The position numbers and the translations under genes are program-made. The notes under the pieces are model-generated. The model was not told the DNA's origin and made no database searches. It saw only the letters and a program-made list of their open reading frames with translations. This document shows, piece after piece, positions 9,562 to 18,095 of a DNA stretch of 64,000 bases. Source of the stretch: JBDTCS01 sp039923455 (lineage in GTDB: Bacteria > Bacteroidota > Ignavibacteria > Palsa-1295); assembly GCA_039923455.1 (NCBI GenBank), contig JBDTCS010000080.1, positions 18,240 through 82,239 of the forward strand, in the 5' to 3' direction. Within the stretch, counting starts at the first letter, position 1, and every line of letters begins with the position of its first letter.

Positions 9562-9704
9562 GGTGTCTAAATGCATGTATCTCAGCGTCGGCAGCTTTAG
9601 TCGGTGTACCCGGCAACCCAAGACCCCGCGGACTTGTTCACGGGGACGAATTCCGGGCGAAAACGATGGGCGCTTACCAAAATGGCTGCTTAGCAGAGAG
9701 CACC
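9562..9704. ncRNA. Candidate structured RNA with rod-like nested stems
   Basis: The interval is GC-rich within AT-rich spacer and forms nested pairings: GGTG 9562 with CACC 9701, TCTC 9580 with GAGA 9696, GCAGC 9591 with GCTGC 9685, CCCGG 9609 with CCGGG 9653, CCCCG 9624 with CGGGG 9641. A large internal loop (13 nt against 27 nt) separates the third and fourth stems, a geometry like that of 6S RNA. No known sequence signature was recognised and the transcribed strand is uncertain. An open frame through it (9486-9758) encodes nothing recognisable. Confidence 0.35.
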
Positions 9705-9835
9705 CCTCTACGTCTGTTAAAATTACGTAGAACTTCTATTCAACTAATTACGCATTAACCGATTAGCAGAATCGTATTATGGCCACGTCTCCTCGGTCGC
9801 TTTTAGCACCACAATCATCTACCCCAAAGGGGGGT

Positions 9836-10213
9836 ATGCATTTCTTTGCTTACGTCTTCGCAGTAGCACTTTTCGTTGGCTGCGCGGCGCAACAACTTCC
9901 GTTTCATGGATTCAGCGATGCTTCGGGGCTCGACAAAGCCGATACCTACGTTCTTTCCCAGTCGGTAGGTGGCAAGCTCGATCCAAACAATCTTGCGCAG
10001 GAAGACCAGCGTTATAATCATAACAACATCGCCTACAACAGAACTGAAGAAGGCTACTATCAGTGGGGAGCAAAGCTCTACGGCATGGGCTACCGCGATA
10101 TTTATTACGTCCGCGATCTCGAGCCTCGTGCATTTCGCCGCGCCTTGCTCGATGTCTATGATCAAGCGATACAAGCCGGCTTCGAAGATTCCGAGAAGAT
10201 GAACGGTAAGTAG
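9836..10213 (+). CDS. Small lipoprotein of unknown function
   Basis: 125 aa. The ATG at 9836 is preferred over an upstream frame from 9779 because a purine-rich site (AAAGGGGGG, ending 2-3 bp before it) precedes it and the protein then begins with a short signal ending in LFVGC (Cys16). The mature part is hydrophilic, rich in Tyr and Asp, and ends in a helical segment (LLDVYDQAIQAGF). I do not recognise the family. Its last five codons (Met-Asn-Gly-Lys-stop) are the first unit of a tandem repeat that continues downstream. Confidence 0.68.
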   Translation: MHFFAYVFAVALFVGCAAQQLPFHGFSDASGLDKADTYVLSQSVGGKLDPNNLAQEDQRYNHNNIAYNRTEEGYYQWGAKLYGMGYRDIYYVRDLEPRAFRRALLDVYDQAIQAGFEDSEKMNGK

Positions 10214-10258
10214 ATGAGCGGTAAGTAGATGAGCGGTAAGTAAATGAGCGGTAAGTAA
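10199..10258 (+). repeat. 4 x 15-bp tandem repeat starting inside the lipoprotein stop region
   Basis: Units at 10199, 10214, 10229 and 10244 read ATGARCGGTAAGTAR. The first unit is the last five codons and stop of the lipoprotein gene; each further unit repeats ATG-Ser-Gly-Lys-stop in the same frame. Confidence 0.95.
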
Positions 10259-10365
10259 TTTATAATTGTGTTGAACAGAAACGAAGCGCTCCCTATCGTG
10301 AGGATGGGTGAGCCTTTCACGAATACGCACTGCACCTTATCATATTAAGTTCGAGATAACAACCG

Positions 10366-12246
10366 ATGTCAGTCGATACCGAGAATATTCCATCCACTAA
10401 CGCTGCACTTGCACTTAAAGCGATACTCGGCAGCGTACCTGCTTCGAGATCGAAAGCCGCAAGCGCGATTGAGAAATACATCGGCCTCACGAAAGAGGGA
10501 AAGCAGTGGAAGTTCGAATTAACCGAAGCCGGTGAAGCGATTGATTCGCGCTATCGCCAGACCTTCCAACTCGCTGAGGAAAAAGGGCCTCGCGATCGTG
10601 ACGTTGTTAGCCAAATGACGGAGCTTGCGAGCGAGTGGTCGAGCTATCCCGGTGTTGTCGAGAACACGGCTAACGATCATCTCGAAGCAGAGAAGCCAGA
10701 GCTTGCCGTAGACGTCGTAGCGACCGCGATGAAAGAGTGGGCATCACTCGTGAAAAAAGCTGGCGTAAAATTACCGGAGCAACTTATCGGCGGTACGCCG
10801 GGCAATGTGCTCTTTGTGCAATTGCTCGCGAACTACGAGTTCACACTCGAACGTGCAGGCGATCTCGAAAAAGCGCTCGGAGTTGCAAAGCTTGCACGTG
10901 CACTCGAGCCTTCAGATCCGGAGAATATTCTCAGTTCGATCGTCTCGCTTTCTATTCGCGTCGGCGAGTGGGAAGAAGCGCTGAATGAACTTGACAGAGT
11001 TCCGGAATCAGTTGCGCCATTCGCACTCTATGGTCGCGCACTTGCATTCTTCAAAGGTGGACAATTAGAGAACGCTTCCTCGGCAATTCAAAACGCGTTG
11101 CGTTACTGGCCTTCGGTTGCCGAGGGCATCAGCCGAGAGTGGAAGACCGGCACTCCGATGCCGAAACCTGGCGAAGCTGTCAGCGAACTTCAAGTGCTCT
11201 ATGGCTATTTCGAAGTCTTCGGTCCGGCATGGGCCGCGGTCGAAGGGGCGTTGGAGTGGCTCCGTGGCGAAGAAAAGAAGTTCAAAGTCTCGGGTGGAAA
11301 ACCTGCACAGCATGTTGGACTTACGCGCTCAGGTCTGAAGACCGATGGGCACGGGAATATACTTCCGCCGACGTCCGAGCAGGAAGATATGATTGCGAAT
11401 GCGAAAGTCATTGGCAGCGACGAGTTCGTCCGATTCCTCGAAGTGCAACGCAACTCCTATGTGTATGATCTTACCGAGCGTGGCAAAGCGCTCGAAGATG
11501 AGTTGCTGGGTCTCTTCCGTAAGGACATGAAATTCCATGACAGACTCGATGCGATCAAAGGCTTGCTCGAACAGTGGCCCGGGCACACGAGCGCTGCGGT
11601 TTCGCTCGCGAGATTTTATGTATCGGAAAAGAAGCTCGATCAAGCGGTCGATACGTTAGAGAAGTCGATCTTCGCCTTGCAAACATTCTGGCCCGATGAT
11701 CTGATCGAAACAGGCAAGCTGGAAATCGAGTGGGCTGGCAACAAACCGATGCTGACCGCATACGCGCACATGGTGCTCGATTGTGCCGAAGCCGGTGAAT
11801 TGCAGGCGGGCAGAGATTTTGCGACCGATTATCTTACGATCAATCCGAAGGACAATCTCGGTGTTCGTCAAAAAGCGATCGAGCTTGCCATTCGCACCGG
11901 CGACATTGATGGAGCGCTCACACTAATCGATAACGCATTCGATCCGCAGTCCGCACACAATATTTTTGGACGCGCACTTGCATACTTCATTCAAGGCAAA
12001 CGCGATGAAGCAAATGTTGCGCTCACACTCGCTGTGCAAAACCGTCCGAAGATTTATCGCGAGTTGACGGCCGACAAACATCGCATGCCGCACAATTACA
12101 ACCCGGGCTTCGTGCTGTATTTCAGCGCAGAAGAAGCGTACAACTACAACGTACTATGGAGTACCCTATGGCGTAACACGCTCGGCGCCCTCGCGTGGCT
12201 CCGCAAAGATGGCCGCAAAGCGTTGCTGGAAGCACCCAAGGAGTAG
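10366..12246 (+). CDS. TPR protein built from two tandem homologous halves
   Basis: 626 aa, soluble, no signal peptide. The two halves, roughly 45-310 and 360-620, align end to end: FELTEAGEAID pairs with YDLTERGKALED, the TPR helices FALYGRALAFFKGG with HNIFGRALAYFIQG, and the ends AVEGALEWLRGEEKKF with TLGALAWLRKDGRKAL. Each half contains several helix-turn-helix TPR-like units (for example ASLARFYVSEKKLDQAVDTLEKS-type patterns), and the GRALAxF-x-A-L blocks recall ST7-like TPR proteins. Such proteins act as scaffolds; the partner is unknown. A strong terminator follows. Confidence 0.78.
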   Translation: MSVDTENIPSTNAALALKAILGSVPASRSKAASAIEKYIGLTKEGKQWKFELTEAGEAIDSRYRQTFQLAEEKGPRDRDVVSQMTELASEWSSYPGVVENTANDHLEAEKPELAVDVVATAMKEWASLVKKAGVKLPEQLIGGTPGNVLFVQLLANYEFTLERAGDLEKALGVAKLARALEPSDPENILSSIVSLSIRVGEWEEALNELDRVPESVAPFALYGRALAFFKGGQLENASSAIQNALRYWPSVAEGISREWKTGTPMPKPGEAVSELQVLYGYFEVFGPAWAAVEGALEWLRGEEKKFKVSGGKPAQHVGLTRSGLKTDGHGNILPPTSEQEDMIANAKVIGSDEFVRFLEVQRNSYVYDLTERGKALEDELLGLFRKDMKFHDRLDAIKGLLEQWPGHTSAAVSLARFYVSEKKLDQAVDTLEKSIFALQTFWPDDLIETGKLEIEWAGNKPMLTAYAHMVLDCAEAGELQAGRDFATDYLTINPKDNLGVRQKAIELAIRTGDIDGALTLIDNAFDPQSAHNIFGRALAYFIQGKRDEANVALTLAVQNRPKIYRELTADKHRMPHNYNPGFVLYFSAEEAYNYNVLWSTLWRNTLGALAWLRKDGRKALLEAPKE

Positions 12247-12280
12247 ATCGATCGACCGCTCGATCCGAAGGATGATTTAC

Positions 12281-12325
12281 AAAGAGTGATGTTTCGAAAG
12301 TTCGAGACATCACTCTTTTTCTTTT
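12281..12325 (+). terminator. Intrinsic terminator after the TPR gene
   Basis: A 17-bp stem with one G-T pair (arms 12281-12297 and 12302-12318) is followed by a T-rich tract to 12325. It lies between convergent genes and may work for both. Confidence 0.9.
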
Positions 12326-12344
12326 CTCACTCCAACACAATTTC

Positions 12345-12743
12345 TTACTCCACTCCAAGTATCATGATGGGGAATTCCTTTTTTGTCACCCATTCATCCC
12401 TCTCGAGCGCCTGCATTGCGATCGAGGTGAATCCGTACTCTTGCAAATAGAGATCAGTGATGCGCTTATACCAAAGGACTTGTGGGCTTGTGAATTCGAT
12501 AGTCCAGGTTTCGTTGCTCGGGTTGACCGTGCCATCTTTGAAAATGACGGCGATGCGTATCGTGATTGGTTTTTCGCTTGCGTGATCTTCGCTACGCCAG
12601 AGCGCCGCTATATCGACGCTGATTTTTCCGACGACAGGAACGGTCGGCGTGTGCAATTCGAAGATGATGTCGCGCGCGTCGCAGAGTCCGTTTTCCTTTA
12701 CGACAAATTCCTCACAACAGATTAGCCACGATACTTCAGCCAT
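12345..12743 (-). CDS. Conserved hypothetical protein, DUF6941-like
   Basis: 132 aa, ATG start, no signal peptide. The N-terminus (SWLICCEEFVVKENGLCDARDIIFEL) has the pattern of small beta-sandwich proteins beginning with a 'CE' strand, then a 'thing, cause, name of default value' strand pair ending in Pro; this recalls the DUF6941 type but the match is by eye only. No catalytic residues are evident. It lies 90 bp downstream of arfB on the same strand and could be cotranscribed with it. Confidence 0.6.
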   Translation of the reverse strand: MAEVSWLICCEEFVVKENGLCDARDIIFELHTPTVPVVGKISVDIAALWRSEDHASEKPITIRIAVIFKDGTVNPSNETWTIEFTSPQVLWYKRITDLYLQEYGFTSIAMQALERDEWVTKKEFPIMILGVE

Positions 12744-12833
12744 AGTAGATTTTGAGAATGGGTTTTGAATGTTGATATTATCTGTGCAAAGTTACGAGGT
12801 AAAGTGGAGGGATGTGCGAGTGACGGGAATCGA

Positions 12834-13283
12834 TCAATCTTCTTCCTTCCTGCTTCGTGCTTTCTTTTTTGCCCCATGGATTTTCTTCGAGGCAATACGC
12901 GCTTCCTTGGCACCGCGGGTGGACTTCGTCGGTTTGCGGCGCTTAGGGCGTTTGAATCCATCGGCGAGTAGCTGCACGAGTTTACGCGTCGCTTCGGTCT
13001 TATTTCGAAGCTGACTGCGATGTTCTTGCGCGGTGATCTGCAAAACGCCGTCGGTGTCGAGCCTTGAGCTCAGGCGCTGCATCAGCCAAAGCCGGTCATC
13101 TTCGCGAATGCTGGGGCTATGCGCAAGATCAAACGTTAGTTCAACTTGCGTCGATGTTTTGTTGACATGCTGACCGCCCGGTCCGCTCGAACGGACGAAG
13201 CGAAAATTTATTTCGGCCATCGGAATTCGGAGGTTTGGCGTGACCTCTATTATATTCTGTCGTTCTGTCTCCTCGCTATTCAC
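12834..13283 (-). CDS. arfB: Peptidyl-tRNA hydrolase ArfB (alternative ribosome rescue)
   Basis: 149 aa, GTG start. It rescues ribosomes stalled at the 3' end of broken mRNAs by hydrolysing peptidyl-tRNA. The catalytic GGQ motif sits at about residues 36-38 in SSGPGGQHVNK, which is the class I release-factor signature, without the codon-recognition domains of RF1/RF2. The C-terminal 40 residues are a Lys/Arg-rich tail (KRPKRRKPTKS and onward) that in ArfB enters the empty mRNA channel. Length matches the family. Confidence 0.93.
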   Translation of the reverse strand: MNSEETERQNIIEVTPNLRIPMAEINFRFVRSSGPGGQHVNKTSTQVELTFDLAHSPSIREDDRLWLMQRLSSRLDTDGVLQITAQEHRSQLRNKTEATRKLVQLLADGFKRPKRRKPTKSTRGAKEARIASKKIHGAKKKARSRKEED

Positions 13284-13306
13284 GCGACCTTCTCGCTTGT
13301 TATTCG

Positions 13307-13675
13307 TTACGCCGTCTTAAAAAACACTCGCACGTAACCAACAAAGATGAGGAAAAGAACGATCAAATGCAATCCGATCCGAATCAGCACTCCTCCGCCG
13401 CGATCGAGGTTTGCGATGAACTCCAGAATGAATTCGATTACAGGTTCCAGCACGCGCACAGCTAATGCGAAGATTCCGACCACACCGATCATCAGCAATA
13501 GCGCCTTATAATAGGAATCCAGTTGCAGCGTCGTGATCATGTTCCACATCACGCCCTCGGCCAAACCGAGCAAGAGCGCGCTCTCGAGCAAAATAAAACT
13601 TCGCCGTTGTGGTACAGCGCGCACAACCGGATTGCTGTGTACTCGCGGACTTACCTTCTTTTTTGATGGTGGCAT
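13307..13675 (-). CDS. Small integral membrane protein of unknown function
   Basis: 122 aa. A basic, Pro-rich cytoplasmic N-terminus of about 27 residues precedes three probable membrane helices near residues 28-48, 58-85 and 97-118. No conserved motif was recognised. It ends 23 bp upstream of arfB on the same strand, so the two are likely cotranscribed. Confidence 0.65.
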   Translation of the reverse strand: MPPSKKKVSPRVHSNPVVRAVPQRRSFILLESALLLGLAEGVMWNMITTLQLDSYYKALLLMIGVVGIFALAVRVLEPVIEFILEFIANLDRGGGVLIRIGLHLIVLFLIFVGYVRVFFKTA

Positions 13676-13753
13676 TATTTGTTGTCGCCGTGATATATTC
13701 TGCTACGAATATACCGAATGCAACACGGCTCAGGAGCGTACGTGCAAAACCAA

Positions 13754-14506
13754 TCAATAATATCCTACTTGCACAGAAAGCAGTGCACCGTAATTTGTGT
13801 GCAATTTATTTATGTCAGCAAAAAGCGTGACACCCAAACCGAGAAACGCGAACGGAGAGTAACTCGCTTGTATTTGAATCGGCACACCTATACCACCATC
13901 GTAGCTGTTCGGTGGAATTGCTCCGGTACTATCGATCGGTGGTGGGAAGCCGCGACGAAAGCGGGTACGGACCGAATACTCTTCGTAGCCTAAGCCAAGC
14001 GAGAATGCTGCGTAAAATCCATCGCCCTCTGGAGCGAGAAATCCAAGATCATATCCGCTGATCGCGTAGCCGTACAAGAGATCGAACTCATGATAGCTCG
14101 TGCGACTCGCACCGCGACCCGTGCTGCTCGCGCTCATAAAACTTGCGCTATAGACATCACTCCCGCGTTGATACGCAACACTGCCACCCATTGCAAGCGG
14201 AAGCGCATCCTTAAAAGCAAGATTGCCTCCCACCCCAAAGATGCCACGAAAGTGATCATGCTTCCGAATTGCCCGAGGTGGCAATCCGCGGCCCGGCTCA
14301 ATCTCATCGGTAACCACGTCCTTGGTAACAACGTCTTTCGTGACAACGTCCTGTGACGCAGAACCGGAATCGAAAAAAGAGCTCAAACCCGCACGATCAA
14401 TCTGCTGTGCGTGTGCGACCGGAATGAAAAAGACCGGAAGGAGCAGGAGCGGCCCGAGAGCCAATGCGATTAAAAAGTAGAAACCTGAATTAATTTTACT
14501 AACCAT
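13754..14506 (-). CDS. Outer-membrane beta-barrel protein with short internal repeat
   Basis: 250 aa from the ATG at 14506; an upstream TTG at 14530 adds eight residues and is less likely. A Sec signal peptide ends at VAHAQ. Next comes a linker with the repeated pentapeptide DVVTK, then alternating beta-strand patterns ending in an aromatic residue (SVQVGYY), typical of small outer-membrane barrels. No specific family was recognised. It is divergent from the M16 peptidase pair across a 228-bp spacer. Confidence 0.7.
   Translation of the reverse strand: MVSKINSGFYFLIALALGPLLLLPVFFIPVAHAQQIDRAGLSSFFDSGSASQDVVTKDVVTKDVVTDEIEPGRGLPPRAIRKHDHFRGIFGVGGNLAFKDALPLAMGGSVAYQRGSDVYSASFMSASSTGRGASRTSYHEFDLLYGYAISGYDLGFLAPEGDGFYAAFSLGLGYEEYSVRTRFRRGFPPPIDSTGAIPPNSYDGGIGVPIQIQASYSPFAFLGLGVTLFADINKLHTNYGALLSVQVGYY
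14311..14355 (-). repeat. 3 x 15-bp coding repeat (DVVTK)
   Basis: Three 15-bp units at 14311, 14326 and 14341 encode DVVTK-DVVTK-DVVTD in the linker of the barrel protein. Copies differ by a few bases. Confidence 0.85.
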
Positions 14507-14734
14507 CCTCAAAGCCAAGTGTAGATTCAATTCTATATATATCTTACATCAAAACGAGCTAAATGCTCCCTATAATAAGACACTTTTCGGACGCAGTTTG
14601 CACAGTTGTAGCTCGAATCATTTTTTCGGGCAACCTCACATCCGAAACTCCGAGCTATTCTCCGCGTAGTTTTGCAGTTCAGCGGCAGAACGTCCCAACG
14701 CTTGGGAGCATCACACAATCAGCTTTTTTCGCTT

Positions 14735-16147
14735 ATGCAAAGGTATTTTCTTTCCTCGTCACTATTCCTGCTCCTTCTGGCAGGATCAGTTCTTGGCACG
14801 ACTAATTCGTGCGGACAAACTTTGAAAAAGCAGCGAATGACACCCGTCACGAGCAAAAGTATTTTTCAAAAAAAGACTTTAGCTAACGGACTGGAGATCA
14901 TCGTAGTCGAGAATCATCTCGCACCGATCGCGACCGTCGTCTATGTTGCCAAGAACGGATCATTCACCGAACCGGATGAATTCGCCGGACTCTCGCATTT
15001 GTACGAGCACATGTTCTTCAAGAAGAACAAAGTGATCGCAAGCGAAGATGACTTCAACGAACGCAACCGCGAACTCGGCATGTCGAACAATGCATCGACA
15101 GGTGAAGAGGTCGTCGAGTATCATTTCACGATGCCGGCAGCACAACTCAAAGAAGGCATTGAGTTTATGTCATTCGCGATCAAGTCACCCGCGTTCGACT
15201 CCGGTGACATCGAGCGTGAACGTGAAGTTGTGCTCGGTGAGTTCGATCGGAACGAGGCCGATCCGTTCTTCGCACTATCTCGTGCGACAGACAGCGCAAT
15301 GTGGGGCGATCTGCTTGTGCGAAAGGAGCCGCTCGGTCAACGACCTGTGATCAAAGCCGCGACGCCTCCGAAGATGTTTGCGATACAACACAAGTTCTAT
15401 ATTCCGAATAATTCTGCGCTCCTGATTTCCGGTGATGTCGATCCGCAACAAGTCTATAAACTTGTTGAGCAATATTTAGGTGATTGGGAACGCGGACCTG
15501 CCCCGTTTCCAACATATTTGCCGCCACCTTTTGCGCCACTGAAAAAACAGCTTATCGTTCGAGAGGCGCCGGATGTGCCGATTGTGGCGGTGTCACTCAA
15601 CTACTTCGGACCGAGTGTGGGCAAAGACGATGAGAATACGTATTGTGCCGATCTATTCTCGACGATCGTTAACAGCAGCACTTCGCATCTTTACAAAGCG
15701 CTCGTCGATTCCGGACTTGCGCAAGTTGTTAGCATGAGCTACTACACCCAACAGAATACCGGACCAATCACGATACAACTTCAGGCGGTACCATCGAAGG
15801 CAAAGCCGGCAATCGCGAAATTGCAGGAGGAGATGACACATTGGATGTCACCGGATTACTACACCGATCAGGAAATGCATAACGCAGCCGAGAAACTTGC
15901 AATTCAACGATTATATGATCAAGAGAACCCAGCGAGTTTCATAACATCATCCGGTTCGTTCGCTTGGGCGATCACTGGTCTTGATTACTACACGCATTAC
16001 ATCGAAAATGTACGGAGCGTGACGCGAGAGCAGCTCAATCAGTATCTCGCAAAATATGTAATCGGCCAACCGTACGTTATGGCTGTCGGGGCAAGCAAGC
16101 CAACGCTCGATGCACTCCAACTCAAGGCAACGGAGGTATTGAAATGA
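14735..16147 (+). CDS. M16 family zinc peptidase, active subunit
   Basis: 470 aa from the ATG at 14735, chosen because it opens a signal sequence (LFLLLLAGSVLG); the frame runs upstream to 14672 without such a feature. The inverted zinc motif HLYEH occupies residues 88-92, and the third ligand Glu is expected in EREVVLGEFDRNE some 76 residues on. Two pitrilysin-like halves of about 220 residues are visible. The product is probably periplasmic. Its stop codon overlaps the start of the next M16 gene (ATGA at 16144), so the two are translationally coupled. Confidence 0.9.
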   Translation: MQRYFLSSSLFLLLLAGSVLGTTNSCGQTLKKQRMTPVTSKSIFQKKTLANGLEIIVVENHLAPIATVVYVAKNGSFTEPDEFAGLSHLYEHMFFKKNKVIASEDDFNERNRELGMSNNASTGEEVVEYHFTMPAAQLKEGIEFMSFAIKSPAFDSGDIEREREVVLGEFDRNEADPFFALSRATDSAMWGDLLVRKEPLGQRPVIKAATPPKMFAIQHKFYIPNNSALLISGDVDPQQVYKLVEQYLGDWERGPAPFPTYLPPPFAPLKKQLIVREAPDVPIVAVSLNYFGPSVGKDDENTYCADLFSTIVNSSTSHLYKALVDSGLAQVVSMSYYTQQNTGPITIQLQAVPSKAKPAIAKLQEEMTHWMSPDYYTDQEMHNAAEKLAIQRLYDQENPASFITSSGSFAWAITGLDYYTHYIENVRSVTREQLNQYLAKYVIGQPYVMAVGASKPTLDALQLKATEVLK

Positions 16148-17493
16148 GAACTACACAAATCACCAATCTACAATCTTTCATGAAGCGTCGTAGCGGCCTA
16201 CTCACTGTTCCCCTACTTGCGGTTTTCTTGCTATGTGCAGTCACACCGACGGTTCAAGCACAAGTGCAGGATTTCAAAGTCGATGGTATTCACGTAATCT
16301 TGCAGCCGTCAAAGGCCAATCAGATCGTCTCGGTGCTTGTTGGCATCGAAGGTGGGTATGGTCGCGGAGAAACGGAGAATCCGGCATTGGCGGATATCAC
16401 CGCCAATCTAACAATCGCAAGTGGCTCGGAAAAATATCCGAAGAACACCTATCGTGATGAACTCTCGCGACTTGTCAGCTCGATCTCCGCAGGTGCCGGT
16501 TCGTACAGCACCACGTACTCACTCTCTTGCGTCAGACCGAAGTTCGATGAATCTTGGAATATTTTTTCGGATGTCATTCGAAATCCACTTTATGACCAAG
16601 ACGAACTGGATCATTTGAAGGAGCAATTGGTCACCGAAATTCTTGGCCGTAAAGCTGAACCCGAAGGCTACGCATCGTTCATGGTCGATAGCATTTGGTC
16701 TGCCGGGTATCGCACAGGACGTATCGTCGAGGCAGTAGATGTTCAGGCCGTCACGACAGAATCTGCGAAGGCATTTCACGACAAAGAGATCGAGCGTTCG
16801 CGCATGACGATTGTTGTGGTCGGCGATATCACAGCGGATATTTTGAAAGCGAAAATCCACAAGGATTTTGGGCCTGTCAAAGCAGGCACGTATAAGCATC
16901 AACCGTTCGACAAGATACTCGGCAATCAGCGCACAGATCTGGTTGTCGATGATCGTGTCGTTCCGACAGCCTATATCTTTGGGCGTTATCGTGGCATCGG
17001 CCGCAAAGATGCGGACTACTTTCCGTTGCTCATCGGTGCACTGATCCTTGACGACAGACTCTACGAAGAGGTGCGCACGAAACGCAATCTGAGCTATGCA
17101 CCTCATTCGAGGCTCGGCGGTCGCGGTGGTAATTATTACGGCTCGATCAGCGTGTCGACTACGATGCCGGACTCTACGATCAATGTCATCACTCGCGAGC
17201 TGAATAAAATTCGCACCGAAGGCGTGACACCAAAGGAGTTGAAAGACAGACGTGCCGAGTTCATAACGGAATTCTATATGGCTGGGCAGACAAATCTCGC
17301 CCAGGCGTTCCGATTGTTCAACGCAGAGATGGAGACGGGCAGTTGGAAGAACGCGCTCAACGTGCTACCGGAGCTAAACAAGGTCACCGTTGCTCAGGTG
17401 CAGGCCGCGATGGCGAAATACCTGCACAATGTACTATGGACGGCAGTTGGTGAGCGCTCCAAAATGGATCGGAAGCTCTTTCTCTTCCAATAG
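16144..17493 (+). CDS. M16 family protein, non-catalytic partner
   Basis: 449 aa with a signal peptide ending at TVQAQ. The fold pattern follows M16, but the position of the zinc motif reads NPALADITANL, with no HxxEH, so it should be inactive. Conserved C-terminal-half features (RTKRNLSYAPHSRLGG) are present, as in the substrate-binding subunits of heterodimeric M16 peptidases. The 4-bp overlap with the active gene supports a two-subunit enzyme. Confidence 0.88.
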   Translation: MRTTQITNLQSFMKRRSGLLTVPLLAVFLLCAVTPTVQAQVQDFKVDGIHVILQPSKANQIVSVLVGIEGGYGRGETENPALADITANLTIASGSEKYPKNTYRDELSRLVSSISAGAGSYSTTYSLSCVRPKFDESWNIFSDVIRNPLYDQDELDHLKEQLVTEILGRKAEPEGYASFMVDSIWSAGYRTGRIVEAVDVQAVTTESAKAFHDKEIERSRMTIVVVGDITADILKAKIHKDFGPVKAGTYKHQPFDKILGNQRTDLVVDDRVVPTAYIFGRYRGIGRKDADYFPLLIGALILDDRLYEEVRTKRNLSYAPHSRLGGRGGNYYGSISVSTTMPDSTINVITRELNKIRTEGVTPKELKDRRAEFITEFYMAGQTNLAQAFRLFNAEMETGSWKNALNVLPELNKVTVAQVQAAMAKYLHNVLWTAVGERSKMDRKLFLFQ

Positions 17494-17525
17494 GGTTAGT
17501 CTCTTTTCAGAACCAATACCGGATC

Positions 17526-17996
17526 ATGAAAAGAACAAACTTTCTGTTTTTGCTCGCTTTTGCTATCGTGACGACTGCGGCTTTCCTATCGTGGGGCTGC
17601 AGTTCGACACAGGATATTCACAAAGGAGCGGTGAAGTATGATATTGCTAAGATCGACACGAATCACGGCCTTGGGTATCCTTACGAGTTCAATCGAGCGT
17701 TCGATCTTCGCAAGGCAAAGCTCTTCGAGCCTGCTGCCTATGTCTATATAAATCTCTATCCAAAATTCAAAGATAGCGTTGTACATCAGTGCATCGAGAT
17801 GGAGGATGAGGTTCGCGCGTTCGATACGAATTACTCGGTGCCCTACTACATTCGGCAATCGCTTGCCACCGAAGGCTTGCAAGATCCGGAGATCGTGAAT
17901 CACAAGACGATGCAAGTCAATAAGCCCGCGCTGAGCGTTCGTTACAAGTGGGCGGATGGCTTGCTCGAAGATCTCTATCAGTACGGCATCAAGTAA
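17526..17996 (+). CDS. Lipoprotein of unknown function
   Basis: 156 aa. The signal ends in the lipobox LSWGC (Cys25). The mature part is polar with several Tyr and one later Cys (VHQCIEMEDE). No family recognised. It lies 32 bp after the M16 pair on the same strand and ends before a strong terminator, so it is likely the last gene of that operon. Confidence 0.7.
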   Translation: MKRTNFLFLLAFAIVTTAAFLSWGCSSTQDIHKGAVKYDIAKIDTNHGLGYPYEFNRAFDLRKAKLFEPAAYVYINLYPKFKDSVVHQCIEMEDEVRAFDTNYSVPYYIRQSLATEGLQDPEIVNHKTMQVNKPALSVRYKWADGLLEDLYQYGIK

Positions 17997-18032
17997 TCGT
18001 AAGTAGTGTAGCAGTCAGAAATTTGAGAAACG

Positions 18033-18066
18033 AAAAAGCCCACGCATCAAATGCGTGGGCTTTTTT
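18033..18066. terminator. Bidirectional terminator
   Basis: Perfect hairpin (stem AAAAAGCCCACGCAT, loop CAA) flanked by A-run on one side and T-run on the other, between convergent genes. It serves the M16 operon and the sigma factor gene. Confidence 0.95.
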
Positions 18067-18095
18067 CCTGGTGTCCGGTCTTTCGACCTAAGATC

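Noticed and set aside
9486..9758. 90-codon open frame over the structured-RNA region
   Set aside because: Translation is implausible (no fold pattern, no signal) and overlaps nested RNA stems.
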